From NCBI RefSeq assembly GCF_014204525.1, contig NZ_JACHLP010000012.1, positions 62,001 through 126,000 on the forward strand: a stretch of DNA of 64,000 bases, given 5' to 3'. Shown here piece after piece: positions 33,484 to 42,474 of this stretch (within the stretch, counting starts at the first letter, position 1; every line of letters begins with the position of its first letter). The stretch comes from Roseateles oligotrophus (lineage in GTDB: Bacteria > Pseudomonadota > Gammaproteobacteria > Burkholderiales > Burkholderiaceae_C). The position numbers were made by a program, and so were the translations under genes. The notes under the pieces were generated by a model, which had not been told where the DNA came from, ran no database searches, and worked only from the letters and a program-made list of their open reading frames with translations.

Positions 33484-33932
33484 AGGCAGGCAAGCCGGCC
33501 AAGGCCTATCTGCTGGATGTGAATGTGCTGATCGCCCTGGTGGACCCCGCCCATGTGCAGCACGACGCGGCCCATGCCTGGTTTGAGCAGCAGGGCAGCC
33601 CTGCCTTCGCCACCTGCCCGCTGACCGAGAACGGCTTGCTGCGCATCGTCGGCCACCCGCGCTACCCGGGCTCGCCGGGCACGCCGGCGGCCGTGCTGCC
33701 GCTGCTGGCCGGGCTGCGCGCCCTGCCTGGCCATCGCTTCTGGGCCGACGAGCTGAGCCTGCTGGATGCGCCGCGCATAACCGCCAGCCGCCTGCTGCAC
33801 TCCTCCCAGATCACCGACAGCTATCTGCTGGCCCTGGCCCAGTCCCACGGCGGCCAACTCGCCTCGTTTGATCGCCGCCTGGTGGTGGATGCCGTGACTG
33901 GGGGAGCGCAGGCTTTGTGCTTGATCGGCTGA
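33480..33932 (+). CDS. vapC: VapC-type toxin, PIN-domain ribonuclease
   Basis: The 150-residue protein is a PIN domain. The acidic catalytic residues are visible in LLDVNVLIALVD, PLTENGLLRI, ITDSYLLALA and LASFDRRLV. PIN toxins cleave specific RNAs, often initiator tRNA or rRNA. The GTG start overlaps the antitoxin stop (GTGA). The TGA is followed immediately by the first, partial unit of the 71-bp repeat. Confidence 0.92.
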   Translation: MKAGKPAKAYLLDVNVLIALVDPAHVQHDAAHAWFEQQGSPAFATCPLTENGLLRIVGHPRYPGSPGTPAAVLPLLAGLRALPGHRFWADELSLLDAPRITASRLLHSSQITDSYLLALAQSHGGQLASFDRRLVVDAVTGGAQALCLIG

Positions 33933-34050
33933 GCCAGCCACAAGCCCCTTCCGGGCCTTTGTGCGCGGGCTCTGCCGTAGGTCGGGTTAGCGCAGCGTAA
34001 CCCGACAAGCCGCGGAAACGTCGGGTTACGCTGGCGCTAACCCGACCTAC
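33933..34050. repeat. Partial 71-bp repeat unit interrupted by an inverted REP pair
   Basis: 33933-33972 is a partial copy of the downstream 71-bp unit (CAGCCACAAGCCCCTTCC...). It is followed by a REP at 33977-34006 (GTAGGTCGGGTTAGCGCAGC...) and its inverted partner at 34020-34050, a BIME-like pair. The same REP flanks the RAYT gene at 36949. Confidence 0.85.
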
Positions 34051-34066
34051 CTTGCTTGTGCGCTCC

Positions 34067-34279
34067 CTCAGCCCAGCCACTTGTATCGTGGCTGGGCCTT
34101 CGTCAGCCACAAGCCCCTTCCGGGCCTTGTGTGCGGCCTCAGCCCAGCCACTTGTATCGTGTCTGGGCCTTCGCCAGCCACAAGCCCCTTCCGGGCCTTG
34201 TGCGCGGGCTCAGCCCAGCCACTTGTATCGTGTCTGGGCCTTCGCCAGCCACAAGCCCCTTCCGGGCCTTGTGCGCGGG
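34067..34279. repeat. 71-bp tandem repeat, three units
   Basis: Units start at 34067, 34138 and 34209, each beginning CTCAGCCCAGCCACTTGTAT and ending with CTTCCGGGCCTTGTGC-type sequence. The array ends two bases before the receptor stop. In the first unit CCCAGCCAC / GTGGCTGGG forms a perfect 9-bp stem; the others carry a G-to-T change in it. The units may be duplicated bidirectional terminators between the convergent vapC and receptor genes. Confidence 0.9.
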
Positions 34280-34280
34280 C

Positions 34281-36767
34281 TCAGAACCGGTAAGACGCCG
34301 AGAAATTCAGCGAACGCGGTTCGCCCCATTTGCGTATGGCACTGCTGAACAAGCCCGTCTGGTAGGTCTTGTCCAGCGCATTGTCGATGTGCAGGCTGGC
34401 CTGCCAATGCCGGTTGATCTCGTAGCGGGCCATCAGATTGAGCAGGGCATAGGCTTGTTGCTCGACCTCCACCTGCTGGCCCAAGGGATGAGTCGCCCCC
34501 GCGTAGAAGCGGCTCTGCCAGTTCAGCCCGCCGCCCAGGGTCAGGCCTTGCAGGGCGCCGCCCAGGCGGTAGCTGGTGAAGAGCTTGAGCTGGGTGCGCG
34601 GCATCTGGGTGTTGATGGCCTGGCCGCTGGCATCGCTGGCCTTGAAATGCGCCAGGCCCAGCGAGGCCTGCCACTGCGGCGCGAGCTGGCCGCTGATCTC
34701 GGCCTCCACGCCCTGGGTGCGCGCACCCAGGGCCTCGACAAAGGCCTGCTCGGCCGGTTGCGCACCGGGGATGTTGCCGCGCGGGTCGGGCTGGGCCAAG
34801 TTGTCTTGCTGGATGCGGAACAGGGCCAGCGAGGCATTCAGCTCACCGTCCAGGAACTCGCCCTTGAGGCCCAGCTCCTGGCTGTTGCCGCGTATGGGTG
34901 TGAGCGTGCGCGCCTGCCAGTCGCGCTCGGTCTGCGGCTGGAAGATGGCGGTGTGGCTGAGGTAGGCCGAAACCTGCTCGCCCAGGTCCTGCACCAGGCC
35001 GGCATAAGGCGTCAGGATGGCTTTGTGATGATCCTGATAGACGACGCCCGACTCCTCGCGCCGCACCTTCTGGCTGCTCAGGCGGGTGCCCAGCACGGCC
35101 TTGAGCGAGTCGCTCAGGCTCAGCCGCGTGGCGGCATAGGCGGCGGCCAGCCGATCTTCGCGCAGCATGGTCCAACTGGGGCTGGCAGAAAAATCAGGGC
35201 GCGGATAGCGGCCGTCCCACTGCGGATAAGGCCCGGTCGGCACGGCGGGTTTGGTCAGGGAATCGTGGCCGCTGTTGCGGCTTTGCTCACGCGCCAGATT
35301 GGCGCCCAGCATCAGCTCGTGGCGCCGGCCCCAGGCCGAGAAGGGGCCGCTGGCCTGCAGGTCCAGGGTGTCGCTGCTGCTTGTGCCCTTGTAGCGATTG
35401 GGGCCGGGCTCCAGGCCCAGGCCGGTCAGCCTGTCGGGTGCGCCGCTGACGTAGAACAGGACGGCGTCTACGTTGCCCTTGATGCGGGTGGCGCTGGCCT
35501 TGAGCTTCCAGCCCCCGGCCAGGCGCTGTTCAAGCTGGGCGAAGGCGCTTTGCATGCCGTTGTCCCAGAAGGTCCAGTCCGCCGTCGTGGTTTCGCCGCG
35601 ATCGACCGGGATGGGCGTGCCATCGGAGAACCACATCGGCGTGCCGCCCCAGACCACGCCGCGCGGTGCGGTCTGGCGCCAGTCCAGACCCAGGCTGAGG
35701 CGTGTGCCGGGGCTCAGATCGACATCGACCACGCCATACAGGGCAGTCTTCTTACGCGAGTACATGCGGGTGTAGGACTCCTGCTCCTGGTGGGTGGCCA
35801 CCAGGCGGGCGCGCCAGCGCCCGTCGGCGCTCAGCGGCGTGCTCACATCGGCCTCGGCGCGGCGCAGGCCCCAGCTGCCCAGGCCCAGGCTCAGTTCGCC
35901 GGCCAGCGTCTTGCTGTCGGCATGCTTGCGCAGCAGATTGACGGCGGCGGCCGGCGCGCCCGAGCCGGTCAGCAGGCCGGCCGCCCCGCGCACCACCTCG
36001 ACGCGGTCGAACAAGGCCATGTCCAGGCCAGCGATGCCATAGCCCCAGCTCTCGCTGAAGCGCACCGGCACGCCGTCGATCAGGAAGTTGTTGATCTCGA
36101 AGCCGCGCGCGCTGTAGTCGGCCCTCTCGGTATCACCCTGGTTGGTGGACACGCCGGGTGTTTGCGCCAGGGCCTGGCCCAGGTCCAGCACGCCCTGGTC
36201 GTCGAGGCGCTGGCGGGTCAGCACGGTGACGGACTGCGGCGTGTCACGCAGGCCCAGGCTCAGGCCGGTGGCCGCGCTGGTGATGGGCACGGTGTAGGAG
36301 GCCGAGCCCTCGCTGCTGGCCCGCAAGGCCTGGACCCGGGCGCGTACCACCGGCAGCGCCGGCTCAATGGCCGGGGCGGCCGGCGCGGCTGCGGGTGCTG
36401 CGGTGGCGGCCGGCGTGGGCGCGGGGCCGGCCGGGCGCAGCACATAGCCCACCTCGGTGCGCGCCGCCTCGTAGCCGCTGCCCCGCAGTAGTTCGGCAAA
36501 GCCGCTGGCCGGGCTGTGGCTGCCGCTCAGGCCGGGTGAGCGCAGGCCGGCGAGGCGGCCGGCATCCACCGCGATGGACAGGCCCGCCGCCTGGGCGAAG
36601 CGGTTCAGTGCCTCGGCCAGCGGGCCGGCCGGGATGTTGTAGACGCGCACGGCCGCCTGGGGCGCGGCGCCAGTTTGGGCATGGCCGCTGCCGGCCCAGC
36701 TGGCCAAGGCCAGGGCCAGAGCGACGGGATGCAGGCGGAGGCGGGTATTTCTCAAAGTCACAGGCAT
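34281..36767 (-). CDS. FecA-type TonB-dependent siderophore receptor with STN domain (module 2)
   Basis: The 828-residue receptor has a signal peptide (LHPVALALALASWAGSGHAQ), an STN domain (about 42-120; VYNIPAGPLAEALNRFAQAAGLSIAVD), a plug with RVEVVRGAAGLLTGSGAPAAAVN, and a barrel ending in SLNFSASYRF. It resembles ferric siderophore receptors of the FpvA/FecA signalling type. Its presumed regulators fecR and fecI lie upstream but are separated by a RAYT transposase and its REPs. The ATG at 36767 starts the signal peptide; the frame is open to 36815. The stop abuts the 71-bp repeat array. Confidence 0.93.
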   Translation of the reverse strand: MPVTLRNTRLRLHPVALALALASWAGSGHAQTGAAPQAAVRVYNIPAGPLAEALNRFAQAAGLSIAVDAGRLAGLRSPGLSGSHSPASGFAELLRGSGYEAARTEVGYVLRPAGPAPTPAATAAPAAAPAAPAIEPALPVVRARVQALRASSEGSASYTVPITSAATGLSLGLRDTPQSVTVLTRQRLDDQGVLDLGQALAQTPGVSTNQGDTERADYSARGFEINNFLIDGVPVRFSESWGYGIAGLDMALFDRVEVVRGAAGLLTGSGAPAAAVNLLRKHADSKTLAGELSLGLGSWGLRRAEADVSTPLSADGRWRARLVATHQEQESYTRMYSRKKTALYGVVDVDLSPGTRLSLGLDWRQTAPRGVVWGGTPMWFSDGTPIPVDRGETTTADWTFWDNGMQSAFAQLEQRLAGGWKLKASATRIKGNVDAVLFYVSGAPDRLTGLGLEPGPNRYKGTSSSDTLDLQASGPFSAWGRRHELMLGANLAREQSRNSGHDSLTKPAVPTGPYPQWDGRYPRPDFSASPSWTMLREDRLAAAYAATRLSLSDSLKAVLGTRLSSQKVRREESGVVYQDHHKAILTPYAGLVQDLGEQVSAYLSHTAIFQPQTERDWQARTLTPIRGNSQELGLKGEFLDGELNASLALFRIQQDNLAQPDPRGNIPGAQPAEQAFVEALGARTQGVEAEISGQLAPQWQASLGLAHFKASDASGQAINTQMPRTQLKLFTSYRLGGALQGLTLGGGLNWQSRFYAGATHPLGQQVEVEQQAYALLNLMARYEINRHWQASLHIDNALDKTYQTGLFSSAIRKWGEPRSLNFSASYRF

Positions 36768-36898
36768 GGGAAATGGAGGCGCTCGGGCGCCCGGTGGTGT
36801 TGATCTCCTGTGCATGACGGGCGAGAAAGGATTTGTGGAACCGGGGGGTGAAAATTTATTCAGGGGCTGGGCGTATATTGAACAGATGGACAGCCGCC

Positions 36899-36928
36899 GT
36901 AGGTCGGGTTAGCGCAGCGTAACCCGAC
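36899..36928 (+). repeat. REP, left flank of the RAYT gene
   Basis: GTAGGTCGGGTTAGCGCAGC followed by GTAACCCGAC. It is the exact inverted partner of 37489-37518, and the gene between them is the probable mobilising RAYT. Confidence 0.92.
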
Positions 36929-36948
36929 AACTCCCTGGTAAATCACCC

Positions 36949-37482
36949 ATGCAATACCGACGCGCCTTTGCTCCCGGCGGCACGCTGTTCTTTACCGTGG
37001 TGATCGAGGGACGGCGGCCTGTTCTGGCTTCGGCCGAGGCGGTCGCGGTGTTGCGGCAGGCGTTTAAAACGGTGCGCCAAAGCCGCCCCTACGCCCTGGA
37101 TGCCATTGCGGTTCTGCCCGATCATCTGCACTGCATTTGGACCCTGCCTGCGCAGGACGCCGACTTTTCAACCCGCTGGCGACTCATCAAAACGTGGTTC
37201 ACCAAACATTGCCCACCTGCATTGTTGGAAGCACCCAGTCCGGCCCGTCTTGCAAAGGGCCAGCAAGCCATTTGGCAGCAACGTTTTTGGGAGCATGTGC
37301 TGCGCGACGAGGCAGACCTAGCCCGCCATATCGACTACATCCACTACAACCCCGTGAAACACGGCTTGGCCAGTGCTGCGGGCGACTGGCCGTGGTCCAG
37401 CTTTGGCCGCTATGTGGCTGCGGGGGTGTATCCGGCGGATTGGGGGCAGGGTGATAGAGACTGTCGGCTGGTGCGGCGCTGA
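36949..37482 (+). CDS. REP-associated tyrosine transposase (RAYT)
   Basis: The 177-residue protein belongs to the Y1/HUH transposase family related to IS200/IS605: the metal-binding HUH motif is in VLPDHLHCIW and the catalytic Tyr in HIDYIHYNPVKHG. RAYTs cut and join single-stranded REP hairpins. Perfect inverted REPs lie 20 bases before the start and 6 bases after the stop. Related REPs occur at 20308, 25163 and 33977-34050, evidence of past spread. It sits between fecR and fecA of module 2 in the opposite orientation to them. Confidence 0.93.
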   Translation: MQYRRAFAPGGTLFFTVVIEGRRPVLASAEAVAVLRQAFKTVRQSRPYALDAIAVLPDHLHCIWTLPAQDADFSTRWRLIKTWFTKHCPPALLEAPSPARLAKGQQAIWQQRFWEHVLRDEADLARHIDYIHYNPVKHGLASAAGDWPWSSFGRYVAAGVYPADWGQGDRDCRLVRR

Positions 37483-37488
37483 GGGAAT

Positions 37489-37518
37489 GTCGGGTTACGC
37501 TGCGCTAACCCGACCTAC
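37489..37518 (-). repeat. REP, right flank of the RAYT gene
   Basis: Exact reverse complement of the 36899-36928 REP, just after the RAYT stop and three bases before the fecR stop codon. Confidence 0.92.
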
Positions 37519-37521
37519 CCG

Positions 37522-38535
37522 TCACGGCAGCTCCCCCACATCCACCCACATCACCCAGCCCGCCAGCGTGCTGCGCATGCGCAGCTGCGGGAAGCTGGTG
37601 ACCAGCAGGCGCAGGGCTTGTTCGGGCTGGTCCAGCGGCAGCACGGCGCTGACGCGTAGGCCTTCGATGGCGGCGCGGTCGTAGCGCAGCAGGCCGGGGC
37701 GGTGGCGGGCCAGGGTGTCCAGCACCTCGGCCAACGGCCGTTCGTTGACCACCAGCTGGCGGCCCTGCCAGGCAGCCTCGACGGCGGCGGCGTCAATGGG
37801 CGTGAGCGTGCAGCTGCGGCCGGCTTCGATGCGCAAGGCCTGGCCGGCCATAACGACTTGTTCCGATGTGGTGCCGCTGGCGCGCACGGCCGTGCGGGAC
37901 TCCAGCATGCTCAGCTCGGTCGCCTCCGCGCCTTGCCGGCTGACCACGAAGCGCGTGCCCAGGGCGCGGATCTCGCCCTGCGGCGTGCGCACCAGCAGGG
38001 GCCGCTGGGGGTCGGACGCCACGTCGATCAGCAGCTCGCCCTGTGCCAGCTCGATCACGCGGCGCTGGTCGTCGAAGTGCAGGCTGACGGCGCTGCCGCC
38101 GTTCAGGCGCAGCAGGCTGCCGTCGGCCAGGCGCTGCTCGCTCCATTGGCCGTGGCCGGTGCGCAGGTCGGCCAGCAACCAGGCCGCAGGCCAGGCTTGC
38201 AGCGCCAGCCAGCTCGGCAGGGCCAGCAGCAGGGCCAGCGCCAGGGCGGTGGCGCCGGCATGCTGGCGCCTGCTGCGCCCGGCGGCCCGGGCCGCCAGCG
38301 CACCGGCTTGCAGGCAGCGGCCGGCGGCGGCCGGCGGGGTCTGGGCCAACTGCCCCAGCAGGGCTTGCAGGGCGGCGCCGGCGCGGGCATGGCGGGCGTC
38401 GGCGGCCTGCCAGCTGGCAAAGCCGGCCCGGGCGCGGGCCTGTTCGGCGGGGTCGTCGGCCGTCAGCCTGGCCACCCATTGGGCGGCTTGCTCGGCGATG
38501 GCGGCGTCTGACAGGGGCTGTTGCTGCTGCTTCAT
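37522..38535 (-). CDS. FecR-family anti-sigma factor (module 2)
   Basis: The 337-residue protein has an N-terminal cytoplasmic domain (AAQWVARLTADDPAEQARARAGFASWQAADARHARA), a hydrophobic helix (ALALALLLALPSWLALQAW, about 97-115), a FecR domain (QRLADGSLLRLNGGSAVSLHF) and an STN-like C-terminus (LAEVLDTLARHRPGLLRYDRAAIEGLRVSAVLP). It overlaps the sigma gene by ATGA. It should relay signal from the receptor at 34281-36767, which is now about 750 bases away because of the RAYT unit. Its stop lies next to the REP. Confidence 0.92.
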   Translation of the reverse strand: MKQQQQPLSDAAIAEQAAQWVARLTADDPAEQARARAGFASWQAADARHARAGAALQALLGQLAQTPPAAAGRCLQAGALAARAAGRSRRQHAGATALALALLLALPSWLALQAWPAAWLLADLRTGHGQWSEQRLADGSLLRLNGGSAVSLHFDDQRRVIELAQGELLIDVASDPQRPLLVRTPQGEIRALGTRFVVSRQGAEATELSMLESRTAVRASGTTSEQVVMAGQALRIEAGRSCTLTPIDAAAVEAAWQGRQLVVNERPLAEVLDTLARHRPGLLRYDRAAIEGLRVSAVLPLDQPEQALRLLVTSFPQLRMRSTLAGWVMWVDVGELP

Positions 38536-39080
38536 GCCGCCAGGGCGCAGCGGCTCAGCACCTGCACCAGGTATTTCTGCACCATGCGGCCGGACACGCC
38601 CAGGCGCGCCGCCACCTGCTGCTGGGTGAGCCCCTCCAGATAGTGCAGCACAAAGGCCTGGCCGGCCTTGGGCGCGGCGCCTTCCAGGGCGGCGCCTATC
38701 TGCGCCAGGGTCTGCACGGCGATCAGCTCTTGCTCGGGCGAGGGCTGATAGTGCTGGGTGTTGGCCTGGCTCAGCGCCTGCAGATAGGCCAGCTCGATGG
38801 CCTGGCGCCGCGCCCGGTCCACCAGCAGGTGGCGGGCGGTGGTGCACAGCCAGGCGCGCGGCGTTTGCAGGCCGGCCAGCGTGTCCAGGGCATCGCGCGC
38901 CAGCAGCAGGCGCATGAAAGTGTCTTGCGCCAGATCGGCCGCCTGCTGGCCGTCGCCCCGCAGCCGGCCGCGCAGCCAGGCCAGCAGCCAGCCATGGTGC
39001 TGGGCATACAGCTGGCCGAGCTGCGGCCCCAGGGCGGCAGCGGGCGGGGTAGGGGCGAGAACAGGCGACACGGCGGGCAT
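38532..39080 (-). CDS. FecI-type ECF sigma factor (module 2)
   Basis: The 182-residue protein has the same layout and length as the module 1 factor: region 2 QLYAQHHGWLLAWLRGRLRGDGQQAADLAQDTFMRLLL and region 4 LEGLTQQQVAARLGVSGRMVQKYLVQVLSRC. The ATG at 39080 is preferred over a TTG at 39089 that would enter the Fur box. It probably drives the module 2 receptor and is repressed by Fur. Confidence 0.92.
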   Translation of the reverse strand: MPAVSPVLAPTPPAAALGPQLGQLYAQHHGWLLAWLRGRLRGDGQQAADLAQDTFMRLLLARDALDTLAGLQTPRAWLCTTARHLLVDRARRQAIELAYLQALSQANTQHYQPSPEQELIAVQTLAQIGAALEGAAPKAGQAFVLHYLEGLTQQQVAARLGVSGRMVQKYLVQVLSRCALAA

Positions 39081-39088
39081 CTGGTTCA

Positions 39089-39107
39089 AATAAGAATGGT
39101 TCTCATT
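39089..39107 (-). promoter_or_regulatory. Fur box of module 2
   Basis: AATAAGAATGGTTCTCATT matches AATGAGAATGATTCTCATT at 17 of 19 positions and directly precedes the FecI-type gene. Confidence 0.85.
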
Positions 39108-39176
39108 CTAACGAAATGGATGCACGGGCCTGGGGCAGAATTGGCCCCGCGGCATGGGGCGGCAAAAGGACGGACG

Positions 39177-39848
39177 ATGGCTGGTGTTTTGGTGGTGGGC
39201 GCCTCGCGGGGCATCGGTTTGGAGTGGGTCAGGCAGGCCCGTGCGGCCGGCGCCCGGGTGGTTGCCACCGCCCGCGACGAGGCCGGCTTGCAGCGCCTGC
39301 GCGAGTTGGGCGCCGTGGCTTTGCAGCTGGATGTCAGCGATGCGGCCAGCGTGTCCGGCCTGGCCTGGCAGATTGATGGCTATCAATTCGACGAGGTGGC
39401 CGTGGTGGCCGGCGTCTTCGGCCCGCGCACGGCCCATATCCGCCAACTGCCCACCGAGGCCGAGTTCGCCCAGGTGATGCAGACCAATGTGCTGGGCCCC
39501 ATGCGGGTCGTGCCGCAGCTGCTGGACGCGCTGGCGCCCCAGGCCAGGCTGGCCCTGCTGTCTTCGCGCATGGGCTCCATGGGCTTGCGCAGCGGCAAGG
39601 GCAGCAGCCTTTACCGCGCCTCCAAGGCGGCGCTCAACTCCTATCTGAAAGACGTGGCCCTGGAACTGCAAGGCCGCGCCATCTGCCTCAGCCTGCACCC
39701 CGGCTGGGTGCGCACCGAGATGGGCGGCGAGGACGCCGATATCGATGTGCAGACCAGCGTGGCCGGCATGCGGGCGACGCTGGCCGGCTTGAGCCCGGCA
39801 GACAATGGCGCTTTCCTCGATTACGAGGGGCAGGCCTTGGCTTGGTGA
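39177..39848 (+). CDS. Short-chain dehydrogenase/reductase (SDR)
   Basis: The 223-residue protein is a classical SDR: nucleotide-binding GASRGIG (residues 8-14), a DVSDAASV stretch, and the catalytic Ser with YRASK (LSSRMGSM...SLYRASKAALNSYLKDV). It should use NAD(P)H to reduce or oxidise a carbonyl/alcohol; the substrate is unknown. AAGGA precedes the ATG at 39177. The gene is divergent from the FecI-type gene. Confidence 0.92.
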   Translation: MAGVLVVGASRGIGLEWVRQARAAGARVVATARDEAGLQRLRELGAVALQLDVSDAASVSGLAWQIDGYQFDEVAVVAGVFGPRTAHIRQLPTEAEFAQVMQTNVLGPMRVVPQLLDALAPQARLALLSSRMGSMGLRSGKGSSLYRASKAALNSYLKDVALELQGRAICLSLHPGWVRTEMGGEDADIDVQTSVAGMRATLAGLSPADNGAFLDYEGQALAW

Positions 39849-39888
39849 GGCCGCAGTCGATCCAGCAATAAGAGAGAAGGGCAGGCGT

Positions 39889-41292
39889 TTGAAGCAAGCG
39901 GTTCGAAGGATGTTCTTGTTCTTGGCGGGTCTGAGCTTGTTGCTGGCCCTGCTGGTCTTGGCATGGCTGGCCAGCAATAACCGCTGGGTGGATGCGCGGC
40001 CCCAGCCGCGCCCGCCCAGCCTGCAGCCCTCGACGTCGATCGGGGTTGCCGAGGCGAATGTGTTTTTTGATCTGACGGGCCTGTTCGTGGGCTCGCAGCA
40101 ATCGCCCTCGGTCCAGGGCCAGGCCTTGTGGGCGGGTCAGGCCGAGCCCAAGGCCAGCGTGCCCGAGTTGAAGCCCGAGGTTGGCGACGCGTTGTGGGCC
40201 TGTCGTTGGGACCGGCAAGATTGCCTGGCCTTGTGGCAGGGTGAGGTGCCCGCCCTGCGCCAGAGCCTGCAGCGGCAGGCGCCCTTGCTGCAGCGTTGTG
40301 CCGAGCTGGCGGATGCGCTGGCCGAGGGGCGCAAGACCCTGCAGGAGCCGGTGCAACCAGCGCGAGCGCTGATCCAAACCTTGTCTGATCAATATGCCGC
40401 GCTGCCGGTGGCGCTGCATTTGCAGGGCCTGCAAGCCTGCGTACGCGGTTTGGAGCTGCAAGCTGTGCTGGCCTCCCGGTCGCAGCAGGCGGGCCAAGCC
40501 GCCGCGCTGAGCCAAGCCCTGGGCCGCTACCGCGCCCTGAGCCATGCCCAGCTGCAGGGCAGTCAAAGTCTGCAGTCCACGGCGGTGGCCTGGCGGATCG
40601 AGAGCCAGCGTTTGCGCTTTTTGACGGCGCTGTTGGCGGCCCAGGCGGCGCTCGCCCCGCAGTTGGCGGCAGAGTTAGGCCCCTTGCCTGCACGAGCGAA
40701 GGACGCCGGGGCCTGGATGGCGGCTGAGTCATTCTTCGCCGCCCAGTTGTTTCAAGAACTGGGGGCTTTGTGTGGTCGCGTCGAGGCGCCGAGCTTGCAA
40801 GCCGAGGCGGGGCTCATCCAGCGCACGCGCTGCCAGTTCGGCCTGATGCCGCAGGCCCTCATCCAGGCCAGCGATGCGCGCTGGTTGGCGCGCCAGCAAG
40901 CGGCCAAGGCCGGGCCGGAAGCCTTGCTGCAAGCGCTGGAACTGCAGGCGCAGAGCCAGGCCGAGTTCTCGCTTTTCAATCTGCCCTGGCGCAATCCGAT
41001 CGGGCAGATCCTGCTGGATGTGGGCCAGATGGGCTATGCCAGCTACCCGGCTCGGCAGGCCGATCTTTTGCTGGAGCACCGGGCGGCGCAACTAGCGCTG
41101 GCCCTGGCCCAGCAAGGCGTGCCGCCCGCCCAGAGAGCGAGTTGGCTGAGCCAGCAACAGGGGCTGACGCCAGGCCAGCGTGAGCGCCTGCGGCTCAATG
41201 TCGACGGCCTTGGTTTCACCTTGCACTCCTGGGGCCGCGCGGCCAAGGACGGCGCGCCCGCAGCCGCTCAACGGTGCCCCTTGGTGGGGTGA
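39889..41292 (+). CDS. Hypothetical membrane-anchored protein
   Basis: The 467-residue protein has one N-terminal hydrophobic helix (MFLFLAGLSLLLALLVLAWLAS) and a long Gln/Ala/Leu-rich helical, presumably periplasmic domain. Cys pairs such as WACRWDRQDCLALWQGE suggest a disulfide. I do not recognise the family. A TTG at 39889 with AGAAGGG upstream is the likely start; an ATG at 39910 would remove seven residues. It ends about 50 bases before the acyl-CoA dehydrogenase gene. Confidence 0.65.
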   Translation: MKQAVRRMFLFLAGLSLLLALLVLAWLASNNRWVDARPQPRPPSLQPSTSIGVAEANVFFDLTGLFVGSQQSPSVQGQALWAGQAEPKASVPELKPEVGDALWACRWDRQDCLALWQGEVPALRQSLQRQAPLLQRCAELADALAEGRKTLQEPVQPARALIQTLSDQYAALPVALHLQGLQACVRGLELQAVLASRSQQAGQAAALSQALGRYRALSHAQLQGSQSLQSTAVAWRIESQRLRFLTALLAAQAALAPQLAAELGPLPARAKDAGAWMAAESFFAAQLFQELGALCGRVEAPSLQAEAGLIQRTRCQFGLMPQALIQASDARWLARQQAAKAGPEALLQALELQAQSQAEFSLFNLPWRNPIGQILLDVGQMGYASYPARQADLLLEHRAAQLALALAQQGVPPAQRASWLSQQQGLTPGQRERLRLNVDGLGFTLHSWGRAAKDGAPAAAQRCPLVG

Positions 41293-41343
41293 GAGGCTAC
41301 TTACTTTTTGATTTCATCATTCGACCCAGAACAAGGACTCTCC

Positions 41344-42474
41344 ATGATCCTCTCCGAAGACCACCGCGCCGTCCAAGACGCCGTGCGCGCCTATGTGCAA
41401 GACCAGATCGCCCCCAAGGCGGCCGAGTGGGACAAGACCCATCATTTCCCGGCCGCTGAACTGAAGGGTTTGGCCGAGCTGGGCTGCTACGGCGTGGCCG
41501 TGCCCACCGAGTACGACGGCGCGGGCCTGGACTATCTGGCGCTCAGCATCATCCTGGAGGAAATCGGCGCCGGCGACGGCGCCACCTCCACCGTGGTCAG
41601 CGTCAACAACTGCCCGGTCTGCTCCATCCTGATGGCCTTTGCCAACGAGGCGCAGAAGCAGCAGTTTCTGCGCCCGCTGGCACGCGGCGAGATGCTGGGC
41701 GCCTTCTGTCTGACCGAGCCCCATGTGGGCTCGGAGGCGGGCGGCCTGAAGACCACGGCGGTGCGCGAGGGCGAGGACTATGTGCTGAACGGCGTCAAGC
41801 AATTCATCACCAGCGGCAAGCATGGCGATGTGGCCATCGTCATGGCGGTGACCGACAAGGCCGCCGGCAAGAAAGGTATCAGCGCTTTCGTCGTGCCCAC
41901 CAACACGCCGGGTTATGTGGTGGCCCGCGTCGAAGAAAAAATGGGCCAGCATGCCAGCGACACGGCCCAGATCGTGTTCGAGAACTGCCGTGTGCCGGCC
42001 GCCAACCGCCTGGGCGAAGAAGGCCAGGGCCTGAAGATCGCGCTCTCCGGACTGGAGGGCGGCCGCATCGGCATCGCCTCGCAGGCCGTGGGCATGGCGC
42101 GCGCCGCCTTTGAAGCGGCATTGCGCTACAGCAAGGACCGTGTCACCTTCGGCCAGCCCATCTTCAATCACCAGGCCATGCAGTTCAAGCTGGCCGAGAT
42201 GGCCACCCAGATCGAGGCCGCCCGCCAGCTGATCTGGCATGCCGCCGCGCTCAAGGATGCCGGCCTGCCCTGCCTGAAAGAGGCCGCCATGGCCAAGCTC
42301 TTCGCCACCGAGATGGCCGAGCGCGTCTGCTCCGAGGCGATCCAGATTCACGGTGGCTATGGCTATCTGAGCGACTTCCCGGTGGAGCGCATCTACCGCG
42401 ATGTGCGGGTCTGCCAGATCTACGAGGGCACGTCCGAGGTGCAGAAGATTTTGATCGGCCGCGCGCTGGCTTGA
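41344..42474 (+). CDS. Acyl-CoA dehydrogenase
   Basis: The 376-residue flavoprotein has the two signatures of the family: [16 protein letters not shown] (FAD/substrate-binding) and [34 protein letters not shown], whose YEGTSE glutamate is the catalytic base. It introduces the trans-2 double bond in acyl-CoA beta-oxidation and passes electrons to ETF. Length is normal for short/medium-chain enzymes; the exact chain length cannot be told. The ATG at 41344 matches family N-termini ([14 protein letters not shown]). Confidence 0.94.
   Translation: MILSEDHRAVQDAVRAYVQDQIAPKAAEWDKTHHFPAAELKGLAELGCYGVAVPTEYDGAGLDYLALSIILEEIGAGDGATSTVVSVNNCPVCSILMAFANEAQKQQFLRPLARGEMLGAFCLTEPHVGSEAGGLKTTAVREGEDYVLNGVKQFITSGKHGDVAIVMAVTDKAAGKKGISAFVVPTNTPGYVVARVEEKMGQHASDTAQIVFENCRVPAANRLGEEGQGLKIALSGLEGGRIGIASQAVGMARAAFEAALRYSKDRVTFGQPIFNHQAMQFKLAEMATQIEAARQLIWHAAALKDAGLPCLKEAAMAKLFATEMAERVCSEAIQIHGGYGYLSDFPVERIYRDVRVCQIYEGTSEVQKILIGRALA

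Noticed and set aside
34067-34279. 71-bp repeats as a CRISPR array
   Set aside because: Units are directly tandem with no variable spacers, no cas genes and a period unlike CRISPR.
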